64,000 bases of DNA from Margaritispora aquatica. Taxonomy: Eukaryota; Ascomycota; Leotiomycetes; Helotiales; Discinellaceae. This document shows positions 55,300 through 64,000 of this stretch, piece after piece. Each line of letters begins with the position of its first letter. Positions within the stretch are counted from its first letter, which is position 1. Position numbers and translations under genes: made by a program. The notes below the pieces were generated by a model. The model made no database searches, was not told the DNA's origin, and saw nothing but the letters and a program-made list of their open reading frames with translations. The stretch is taken from positions 129,107 to 193,106 of the forward strand of contig VJWN01000034.1 of NCBI GenBank assembly GCA_007644065.1, in the 5' to 3' direction.

Positions 55300-57463
55300 A
55301 TGCCAGGTAGGACTTATGTTTCTTCCTTCTTATATGCTACCCGCTCTCTTTTAGTTTCCTCTAAATATCCTAACATGCTTCCACCAATAGTTCCTCTTGC
55401 TCTTGCAGCTCCAGCAGCTGTCGCTGGTCTGGCATATCTCGATGCGCGAACAGGTCTTTCCTACGATTACCGATTGATTGGAAGTGCAATCTGGGCTGGT
55501 GTCAAGGTTGGAATTAAGGAGAAGAAAGATCGACTTAATGTGTTCTATCAATTGGAAGATCATGCTCTGGGGAAACATGGCAAGGAGCGAGCTCTAGTAT
55601 TCGAAGGTCGAACTTGGACGTACAAGGAGCTTTACGAGATGACTTTGAAGTATGGTACTTGGTTGAAGACAAGATACAACATCAAACCCAAAGAGATTGT
55701 TGCTATGGACTTTATGAATTCGGAGAAATTCATCTTCATTTGGTTGGGATTATGGGCAATTGGTGCAAAACCAGCTTTCATCAATTACAACTTGACCGAT
55801 AAAGCACTAGCTCACTGTATTCGAGTATCCACGTCTCGTCTAGTCTTGATCGACCCAGAGATTCAACAGAATATTACCCAGCAAGTCCAGGATGAGCTAT
55901 CTAGTGTTGAGTTTGCGGTATTTTCTCCCGAGCTAGAAGCAGAGGCCTTTGCAACAAACTCTGTACGCGAAGATGATGCTGTCAGGTCGGAAGATAAGTC
56001 TCAAAATATGGCCATTTTGATCTATACTAGCGGTGTAAGTATTTCCAATGTTAATGGTGTATCAACTCGGTTTTATTATTAGGACCGACTCTTGCTTTAT
56101 TTTAACTCGGTTTCTTTCTGGCACCAACCTCATGATTGATCACATCTTTTCTGATATCATACAAATCAGGCACTGACACTACACAGACAACAGGCCTTCC
56201 AAAAGGAGCAGTAGTTAGTTGGACAAAGGTTTTAACCGGTGCAGGTCTTGTACCACCATGGATGAATTTCACTCGAAAGGATACTTTTTATACTGTAAGT
56301 GAGTTGATTCTTCTACCTTCAATTTCTGACCCATCTAGTCAATGCCTCTCTATCATTCTTCGGCCTCCGTTCTTGGATTTTGCAATACACTATGTCTTGG
56401 AGCAACATTTGCACTAGGGAAAAAGTTCTCTACCAAGGTGTTCTGGCAAGAGTGTCGTGACTCCAAAGCTACTGTCATTCAGTATGTCGGCGAAACATGT
56501 CGATATCTACTCGCAGCACCACCTCAAATCGATCCAAAGACTGGTGAAAATCTGGACAAGAAGAACGATGTTCGAATTGCATTTGGAAATGGTCTTCGTC
56601 CTGATATTTGGAATAGATTCAAAGATCGTTTTGGTATTGAAGCGATTGCTGAATTCTATGCTGCTACCGAAGGCTCATCTGGTGCATGGAACTTTTCCCG
56701 GAATGACTTTTCAAAAGGAGCAATTGGTCGTGCTGGAACGTTTGGAAGTCTTTTTGTCCAAGCTAACAGCACCATCGTTGAATTGGATTGGGAGACAGAG
56801 ATGCCGTACCGTGATCCAACGACCGGACTCTGTAAACCAGTTCCAAGAGGTGAACCGGGAGAAATGTTATATCTTCTCGACGCGGCCAATGTTTCCAAGA
56901 AATTCCAAGGTTACTTCAACAACAAGAATTCGACCGAGAGCAAGATCATGCGTGATGTCTTGAAGAAAGGCGATGCATATTTCCGCACAGGAGACATCAT
57001 TTCATGGGACAAGGAGGGTCGAAGTTACTTTAATGATCGCATTGGTGATACCTTTAGGTGGAAATCCGAGAATGTATCAACGAATGAAGTTTCCGAAGCC
57101 TTGGGTGGACATGCTTCTGTACATGAAGCCAACGTTTATGGTGTTGAGTTACCACATCATGATGGCCGAGCTGGTTGCGTTGCGATTGTTCTTGCCGAAG
57201 AACCAAATGAGAGACTTTTAAATGATCTGGCAAAACATGCTCATGCGAAGCTACCTCGATTTGCCGTACCATTATTTCTGAGATTGACGAAGAATATGGT
57301 TGTGACTGGCACAAACAAGCAGCAAAAGCACGTAGTAAGGTCACAAGGCGTTGATCCTGAGAAGATGGGAGAAGATGAGCTTTATTGGTTGAAGAATGGG
57401 ACATATGTTAAATTCAGGAAGCAGGATTGGGAAGAGCTTAATGGTGGAAGGGTCAGGTTGTGA
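55300..57463 (+). CDS. fat1: Fat1-type very-long-chain acyl-CoA synthetase / fatty acid transport protein
   Basis: Coding blocks 55300-56034, 56187-56294 and 56339-57463 give 655 aa. A further intron (55307-55390: GTAGGA donor, CCTAAC branch point, CCAATAG acceptor) would reduce the start to MPVPLALAAPAAVAGLAYL and yield 627 aa, which I prefer because it matches the family N-terminus. The AMP-binding P-loop is assembled across the 152-bp intron: AILIYTSG joined to TTGLPKGAV. Further motifs are PLYHSSASVLGFC, FYAATEGSSGAWN, the FATP/VLACS motif YFRTGDIISWDKEGRSYF with DRIGDTFRWKSENVSTNE, and the C-terminal KFRKQDWEELNGGRVRL. It activates very-long-chain fatty acids at peroxisomal, ER or lipid-droplet membranes and supports their uptake. 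Confidence 0.95.
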
Positions 57464-58118
57464 GTTTCGAATGAGATGGTGGTAATTCTTCTTTGGTGAG
57501 TGGTATATATCAGTGAGCGGAGTTGGACAGACGAATACCCAGTTCAGAAGTTGATTTCCCCCATGTACTTCAGTATCTTTGTCAATTGGAGTGCAACCTT
57601 TCTATCTCATAGCCAATCAGCAGATTCCTACCTATCGCATATGGATGATGTTTATGTTAGAAAGTCATGTGCACTTTCAGATGGCTGAGAAGTGGGTGAG
57701 ACAGTCAACTGTACTACCACCCCTTTAGCTCTATTTTCATCCTCATGAGGTATAAGGCTCTAGATAATTGAAGATGTGTTGGAGAAGCTGAAAAGAGGAC
57801 AAGGCTATCACCAAGATTGGAACGCCGAACAAGCCTCATGCTTCCAATTCGAGCCGAATGCTGATTTTCAGCCGCCACAATCAATAATATCGCAGGATTT
57901 CATTCGTCTTTGGTTACAGTGAACAGGGTTAAGCAAACGCCCTTCCCATCTCAACGCCACGGATTCTCAAGTCTGTCAACATGGCGGAAAAGATGGAGTT
58001 TAAAGAGACTGTCGTGCACGCTGTGTTGGAAGTCCGACGAGATATGAATAGCACATACATATTAATGCGACGATTCCATACGTCGAATGCTGTTGTTTGT
58101 TAGGCGTCAGTGTTCAGA
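57464..58118. other. Intergenic region
   Basis: Tandem-oriented spacer. A 40-codon open frame (57981-58103, starts MAEKMEFKETVV) lies just before the next gene and could be an upstream ORF; otherwise nothing seen. Confidence 0.5.
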
Positions 58119-58882
58119 ATGTTTCCCACGGGCCTCTCCATCATCTTTATCTTCCTCTCAGTCTTAACGCTTACAGCTTTTCCCGCAAACGCCCAAAATG
58201 ATGTCAACGACTCGCCCATAACTATATCTGATCAGCCTTCGTTCGCCTCTCAACGTCTTTGCGTACAATTCTGTCTTGGGAGTCCATATGCTTTACCATA
58301 CGGTCTGGGCTGTCCAGCACCAGCCGCCAATGGCTGTTTCTGTCGTGCGGATCTTACGAAATCTGCTAGTACCTACATGAGGATGTGCTTGAATACTATT
58401 TACAGTACCTGTTCTGGCGATTATAGCACGGCTATGAAGGTTTATGACGAGTACTGCTCGAGTGTGAGTGCACAGGTCAAAGGTGTTACTGTTGCGAGTA
58501 CGACTGGAGGGGGAGCAGTTGGTATGTTTGCGATTTCTTCGATATTTTGAAAAGTTTCTACCACAAAAAAAGAACCAAGCTTCGGAATGATACCCGGGGT
58601 GCTTTCAGTTTGTCGACTTGTTCTTCATCAGTGCTTATTCGGACATACTAACCTCTATTAGCAACAACCTCCATCCGACCAGGTCAAACGATTGAAGTTC
58701 CCAATACAGTAGCCACCATCACTGTCAACACGGCCGATAACCCGGATAAGAAATCAGGTCTGTCAAATTCAGATGTTATAACACTGGCATGTGCGCTTGG
58801 GGTCGGTGTACCAACTCTGTTGCTTGGTATTTGGCAGGCTAGAAGGAAAGGTTGGGCTGGATTTAGAAGGCATGGAAGCTAA
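58119..58882 (+). CDS. Secreted eight-cysteine CFEM-like protein with C-terminal membrane anchor
   Basis: Two exons, 58119-58521 and 58662-58882, with a 140-bp intron ending ACTAACCTCTATTAG; 207 aa. Signal peptide ends at FPANA before QND. Eight cysteines sit in one extracellular domain (LCVQFC; GLGC; NGCFC; MCLNTIYSTC; DEYC), including a C-x-C pair, in a CFEM-like arrangement. A Thr/Val/Gly-rich linker follows, and the second exon supplies a membrane segment (ITLACALGVGVPTLLLGIW) and a basic tail QARRKGWAGFRRHGS. Without the intron the frame stops early and lacks the anchor. CFEM proteins serve in haem/iron capture, cell-wall functions or as effectors. Surface location is expected; the specific role is not readable. 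Confidence 0.8.
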
Positions 58883-60710
58883 AATATCAGGGATATTTTA
58901 TGTTTTACAGTATATAAGTGGAGTTTTTAGAGGCTTGGTATTACTGGATATATGGCCAAGAACGATGAGAATGAATAATCATATGGTCATGTGGGGGATG
59001 AATATGTATAAACTACTGGTCTACGATCTTGCATGGCTGGAATAGTGTTTGATTCAAATCGACAGACTTTACAAGAATAAACAGCAGCTCAGAATATTCT
59101 TTTGATGTCGGTTCTCCAAACGATACCTAAAATTCCAAGGATAGAAGAAACTCTTCTGCTTCTCAGTGCAAATTTCCATTTCTTCAATATTGTTACCGAA
59201 CAAGCGGAACGTTAGATCAGATGCTATCTATCTATGAGATTCTAGTTTCTCTATTGAGAGGAATATCTTCTTCGTGCGTTCCTAACCGAATCAGAATGAG
59301 AAACCCTTTCTAACTCTCTTGTTACTTGTGCCAAATGAAAATAAGCGAGGGAGTTTCTCCATAAAGACTCTCGTCAACGTATTTCTCCTGACGGTAGTTG
59401 TCGTCTCATATCATAAGAAAAATAATTATCCTTCTCATCTTCTTATTTCATGTGCGCTTCTTGTCTTTGATGTTGTGAAGTTTCATAAACGCGAACGGTC
59501 TATTGTTCTACGACGGAGAAAGATGGTTATTGCTTTTATTACTCATCATCTACTTTTGTTATAGACTACAGTTGAATTCGCATCCCAAATAATGATGAAA
59601 GGAAGGCCAGACAGACTCCTGTTGACCCCCCTCATTCTCTTCTCCAATGCGAAGGGCCGTTTCTGGCAGCATCTAAATCATGTTTTAACCTCGTAGCAGG
59701 TCTACTATGATCTTCTCACCATCTGGTCAACCGTCCAAGTGTTGTTGACTTTAAATCACAATATGCATATCTAGAGAGTCTTGTAGTTCTGTGTCTGTAA
59801 AAAATGCAGTTGAATCGTCGCTGTATTTGCTACAACAACCGATGGACATTGCAATATGGCGACGGCAATTGAGTCTCATCCGAATCGATTCACAACATTC
59901 GCCACTATCTTCATCATCTTCATCATCCAGCTCTGATTCTGAGTTTCTATAACACTCATTTAAAGGACGACGCCAAAGACACCGACTACGACCACGCTCA
60001 TTCACTTGAATATATCCACCAGACACATCGCTTGAATTACAATCACAGTTTCAGGAGTCGAATATCAACATCAGACAAAATTGCACTTGAAGTCTTGCTT
60101 GAATTTGGAATATGAACCCTGGTACTGGCCACCATTGGCCGCGTTCAAGCTTGGAAGAGAGTCTGGGATGCTAATTTCAATGATGCAAGCTCAACAACTT
60201 GTCCTGTATCTGCTGTACACTGTGAGTTTCTCGGTCTTCGGTCGTATCATGATACAATTAATATCAAAGGAGCTCGATTATTTTGATGAGCTTGCGTCTC
60301 AGTGTGACAATTTGGTGTCACAGAGCTCGTTCATGGTCCTGTAAGCATCCCCCGCTGCTCGCTCCACTAGCGAGATCCTTGGCTAATGCCAGTTTAAACC
60401 TTACTTCAACCTCGCGATTATCCCATATCATCGAACCAAAGACCTTGCAACTCCCTATTATCTGTGTCTTCTGACTCGAAATTCCAATCGAATGTTTACG
60501 AGTCCATGATGTAAGCCTCAGATCAGATAGATCCTTTGGTCTATGTGATGTTAAAGGAACCTGCAATACCGGAATCAATATTACCGTCCTCTTGAAGATG
60601 ACTTAAATACAAGATGTCTGCTCTAAAGATTCCAAGAGTAGATCATTCTCTTTCACAAGAGTATTCCTTCTCCTCTACAAAGCTATACTCACTCATCAAC
60701 GACATTCAAT
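58883..60710. other. Long intergenic region with one doubtful minus-strand frame
   Basis: About 1.8 kb. A minus-strand open frame at 60023-59751 (no ATG) has a coherent acidic and Cys-containing composition (SESELDDEDDEDSGECCESI, SIGCCSKYSDDS) and might be the last exon of a small gene whose first exon I could not place. No other gene, repeat or RNA recognised. Confidence 0.4.
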
Positions 60711-61407
60711 ATGAGATTCACTCTCTTGCCATTCATCTTTTCTTCTTATGTCTTAGCCCAATGGCCAGGGTGGCATGGATATGGCGCAGGTCCTGACTGG
60801 GGACCAATTGGAGGTGCTTGCGCAAGTTGTGCTGTGTGTTTCTATTCCTGTCAAATTTGACGCTGAATTAACATATCCATAGTCATCCTGCTGGTCCTCG
60901 GCCTATTCATCACAATCAAGTGCTTGGCCATCCTTCTGTGCCCAACGAACGGCTCTTGCCTCTTGTATCTCCTCAGCCTGTACCGCAACTAGCTTTCCAT
61001 ATCAGAGCTTCTCAAGCATTCGAAGTTCTGTCTGTTCTGCTTACAGTGCTTGTTCATCTAGCTCAAATGACCAAGCATGTACGGCCTGGGGCTGGGGTGG
61101 ATATGGGCCTGGCAATGGGTTTGGTTGGGGAACCAAAGGCAGAAATGGTTTCTACACTATCGCTGCTCCTCCTGGGCAAAGCACTGGTATGAGTACAACC
61201 ACAATAACATATATAACGACAGTGAGTGTCGGTGCCAGTGCTGGAGCTACTGTTAGTGTGGCAAAGGTGGCGGTTACCCAAACCGCCACTCTGGTTGCTG
61301 CTGAAGCTCAACTTGCTACTATTACGGAAGTTTCAAATGCTAGACCTACGAGTGGAGCTGGAGCTGCAATGTTGGTTGTCGGTGTTATAGGAGCTCTGGT
61401 TCTGTAG
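60711..61407 (+). CDS. Secreted Ser/Cys-rich protein with C-terminal GPI-anchor-like tail
   Basis: Two exons, 60711-60833 and 60883-61407, phase-0 49-bp intron; 215 aa. A signal peptide (MRFTLLPFIFSSYVLA) is followed by an aromatic Gly-rich stretch (QWPGWHGYGAGPDWGP), then a Ser/Cys domain with repeated Ala-Cys/Ser-Cys pairs (ACASC; SSCWSSAYSSQSSAW; FCAQRTALASC; VCSAYSACSSSS; QACTAW), a Gly/Trp/Tyr segment, and a Thr/Val/Ala-rich stalk (TTTITYITTVSVGASAG) ending in GAAMLVVGVIGALVL, a classic GPI-attachment signal. Expected at the cell wall or membrane, processed by the GPI transamidase whose PIG-S subunit is encoded 6 kb upstream. No domain family recognised with certainty. Confidence 0.78.
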
Positions 61408-61650
61408 GATTGGCTATGCAGAAGGAGGACTGAAAAGCCTGTGATGAATTATGGTTGATGTCTTTGAATTGGCTTATAATTTCGAATGGAAGCAAGGAAG
61501 TGGGACGGATGTGAGCGGAATTGCCTTTGACTTCCAACACTCATTTGATGCTCAGCAGCTGTTTGGTCTGAAGGACAAGGTTTATTTAGGATCTGAGAAA
61601 TGTCAATATCTTCACCTATTCTATCAATGCTTCCCCTCACTACTGCTTCA

Positions 61651-62879
61651 TCATCCTTCAGCATGTCTCATCCACGACATTATCGCATCCACCGTTCCCT
61701 CATTGTTCCTCCTCACCCCAAAAAGACAATCTACAACGGGTGCATCATGCCACTCGCCCTCGCCTACTGCCAACTCCACAATGTCTGCATTGTCGTCCAG
61801 ATCGTCCTTCAGCCTCTGGACAAACTCAAGACAAGAGTCGAGAAACGCCTCATTTCCACCTATTGTGACCAACACGCGAGAGGCAGGGATATTAATCCAG
61901 TGCCCGATTGGTGCTTCGGCTGGCGATATGAGTGGATTGTAGAGCGTTCCATATGTATATGTAGGAGGATATAGCATTGTGAACATGCCCTGAACTGCAT
62001 CATCTGACAAATAGTCTCCATTTGCTTTGTACGATGGCTTTGTGACATCGTTACTCAGCATTGGACTTACCAAACAAAGCCCTCCAAGTTTCTCTCCACA
62101 AAGGGTGACATTGTCCAAGCCAAGTTTAATATCAGGATGCATTGCGTGGGATACTAACGTGATGGCAAGATGAGCACCAGCTGAGTCTCCCAAGAGGGTT
62201 ATGTGTGAAGCAGGAGTGAGGGTCAAGACATGGTTTAAAGCCGAAATTGCTTGCTGTAGTTGTGTTGGAAAGGGAGCAACGGGTGAGATTGTGTACTCTA
62301 GCACTGCGAATACCGTATCTGGAGCCATAGCTTGAGAGCATTCATAAGCGAAGGGGATGTGAGTTGGTCCAGCCATATGTAGATAACCACCACCGTGAAA
62401 GAAGAGTAGAATGCGTGGTTTAGCTAGAGATTTGATAGGATATGCTGCTGGTGAGACCAGATGTAGATAGCCATTTTGAGCAAGCGGGACAATCTCGTGG
62501 TTATGAGGTGGTTTGGACTTTGAGCAAAACTTGGTGATAGATTTTCCAGTTGGTGGTTCAGGAAAGAATGATCTGGTGTTTGTCAATATTCAAAGTCGAC
62601 ATGCTATTTCGGAGAAAGGCTGCATACACTTGCTGATTCACGGGAATGGATGTGATGGTTTTTAACATATTTATGGCAGCAGCTTGGCGTGCACCTAGCG
62701 AATCGGAATGTGGTTTGAACCATTGTTCACCTACGATGAGAGGTGTTTTTATTGCTATAAATTATAAATTAGCTCTGAAGAAGCTGAGAGCTTGATGATT
62801 ACATACGTATAGAGAGGATCGTTTTCAGAAATGACAGCTTCTCAGAGGATGAGAGCTTTGGTTTTGGAAGTGAAGTCAT
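61651..62879 (-). CDS. Alpha/beta-hydrolase fold-3 esterase/lipase (HSL-like)
   Basis: Three exons on the minus strand: 62879-62807, 62754-62628 and 62572-61651; 373 aa. The third exon contains the family's oxyanion motif LLFFHGGGYLHMAGP, the nucleophile elbow LLGDSAGAHLAI and the C-terminal catalytic Asp/His region (GGNEAFLDS; EGEWHDAPVVD). The first exons supply MTSLPKPKLSSSEKLSF and GARQAAAINMLKTI, an N-terminal cap typical of fungal steryl-acetyl-hydrolase-like members. The second junction splits a Val codon (donor GTATGC, acceptor CACCAG), which is needed to restore frame. No signal peptide, so intracellular or ER-associated. Substrate is likely a short-chain ester; not determinable from sequence. 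Confidence 0.88.
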
Positions 62880-63568
62880 CTTTGGTTAAGAAGAATCAGG
62901 AGTTTGTTGTGAGCGTAGTAGTGCGTATAAAGATGTAAAATATTGCCTGAAGAGTTGAGGTTGATGCACGTAATGGCACTGCTTGCCAGATATCGAGATC
63001 ATACAGCCAACTGAAGACGATCAAGGTACTGTAGTAAATTTATTTGAAAGCTTGGGACACTTTATTTGTTTCATGTTTAGCAGTGCCGAAAACAAATACG
63101 ATTACGCAAGGTGAAACTCAGGTGACAAATGAGAGCGAAACAAAAACTCGCTTGGAATGACTTGACATCAGGATGATGAAACAAGCTTTCTTCTGATCAG
63201 ATAAAATTGAAGAGTCAGAGCTTGCTAACTGCTTAACACTATATATAATCCAATTGTCCGTCGCCTTTGCAACTCTTAGTATCGACAATTGTCGAAAATA
63301 GTCACTGAAGGGAAAATGTACCAATTCAAATTGTGAAAAGGTATATTCAAGACAGCAATACAATTCACATGACTCCCCTCGACCCACGACAGAGAAATAA
63401 TGAAGACAGATGTGGGTTTGGCAGTACTAGATATAATACGAGGGGTTATCTAGTCGTAACATACAGCTTAATAGTCTGGTACCACTTCTCAAATCTCAAA
63501 TAGTTTGCACTCCAAGCCCCTGCTATATCCCCCTCCCACTTCGATACCTGCTATTGACTCTCAAATGT
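62880..63568. other. Intergenic region
   Basis: Esterase promoter and 3' flank of the transporter gene. The minus-strand open frame at 63118-63387 has no family signal. Confidence 0.5.
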
Positions 63569-64000
63569 TCACAGCCCCTTTTCATTCCCAATCGACTCTA
63601 CATGCTCTACTTTCAACTTCTCAACATCCAAGCCTCCAACATCTGGTCCATCGAATATAAGAGCAATTTCCTCAAGTGATGGACCCTTTGTTTCGGGATA
63701 GACAAGCCAGACAACAAATATCTCAAATAGCACCCAAGGGAACCAGATGAGATAAAACTTCCAAGCCATGTTGTCCAAGCCAATCGGGAATGTATATGTG
63801 GTAAGGAGGGAGAAACTAGTGGCGAAAAGTTGATAACAAGCTTGTCCAGGCATACGCAGGCTAAAGGGAAGAATTTCAGTTATGTAAAGACCCAGATTTC
63901 CGTTCAAACCGAGATTGTAGGCTGGAGAGAAAAGGTAGAGAAAGGCTACAACGGCTCCACCAGCTGCTTTGTTAGTTGGATCTTTGGCGAACACCGCACT
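63569..64000 (-). CDS. Sugar transporter (MFS), C-terminal part, cut by the window edge
   Basis: The frame is open to the end of the window; the gene starts outside. The visible 143 codons cover the last membrane helices (GGAVVAFLYLFSPAYNLGLN; ACYQLFATSFSLLTTYTFPI; AWKFYLIWFPWVLFEIFVVW) and the sugar-porter signature YPETKGPSLEEIALIFDG, followed by an acidic tail. The Y-P-E-T-K-G-x-S-L-E-E motif marks the hexose/lactose permease-type sugar porter family. LGLYITEILPFSLR corresponds to the conserved TM10-11 region. Plasma-membrane uptake of a mono- or disaccharide is expected; specificity cannot be told from this fragment. Confidence 0.92.
   Translation of the reverse strand, partial: SAVFAKDPTNKAAGGAVVAFLYLFSPAYNLGLNGNLGLYITEILPFSLRMPGQACYQLFATSFSLLTTYTFPIGLDNMAWKFYLIWFPWVLFEIFVVWLVYPETKGPSLEEIALIFDGPDVGGLDVEKLKVEHVESIGNEKGL

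Overview
The window is nuclear DNA from a filamentous ascomycete (Pezizomycotina). The evidence is many short introns (mostly 41-65 bp, GTAAGT-like donors, CTRAC-like branch points close to the acceptor), a Zn2Cys6 regulator, HET and HeLo proteins, DUF3176 and DUF3237 proteins, fungal secreted glycosidases and a Fot1/pogo transposon relic. A leotiomycete (Helotiales-like, plant-associated or saprotrophic) fits best, but that placement is inference. Exon models below were built by hand from splice signals and checked for an open frame and a total length divisible by three. No RNA data were available. I saw no tRNA, rRNA or CRISPR array.

Layout. 0.3-5.4 kb: an APH-like phosphotransferase, a Zn2Cys6 regulator and a DUF3237 protein. 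5.7-13.1 kb: gene-poor, with a repeat-rich acidic protein whose introns follow the repeat units, a truncated relative of it, a small Cys-containing protein and a secreted two-repeat Kex2-type peptide precursor. 13.7-19.4 kb: a metabolic group of a GMC oxidoreductase, an MFS transporter and an FAD monooxygenase, whose promoters share an 8-bp motif. 20.1-24.1 kb: a small acidic protein, then four tandem genes on the minus strand for small single-pass membrane proteins rich in PPxY/LPxY motifs, each with a tiny first exon. 25.5-30.4 kb: two secreted glycosidases in tandem, GH79 and GH43 with a CBM35-like tail, the pair expected for trimming arabinogalactan side chains and backbone. The GH43 gene overlaps tail-to-tail with an unknown gene. 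31-38 kb: a possible 79-residue gene, an AT-hook/TM protein, a DUF3176 membrane protein and a HET protein ending in a WW-like module. 39.4-42.6 kb: a P450 and an SDR on the same strand. 43-51 kb: an island of decay and defence-type genes, with a broken coiled-coil pseudogene, a large HeLo-TPR protein, a 379-bp TA-flanked MITE and a truncated Fot1/pogo transposase. 51-64 kb: a Git3-like GPCR, the GPI transamidase subunit PIG-S/Gpi17, a Fat1-type acyl-CoA synthetase, two secreted and surface-anchored Cys-rich proteins, a fold-3 alpha/beta hydrolase and the C-terminal end of a sugar transporter cut by the window edge.

How genes may work together. GMC, MFS and monooxygenase probably process and move one aromatic or secondary metabolite. 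GH79 and GH43 act outside the cell on plant arabinogalactan. The HET and HeLo-TPR genes look like allorecognition or immunity components. The PY-motif membrane proteins could recruit a Rsp5-type ubiquitin ligase. The most novel-looking items are the PY-motif tandem array, the two-repeat peptide precursor, the HeLo-TPR fusion beside transposon relics, and the HET-WW protein.
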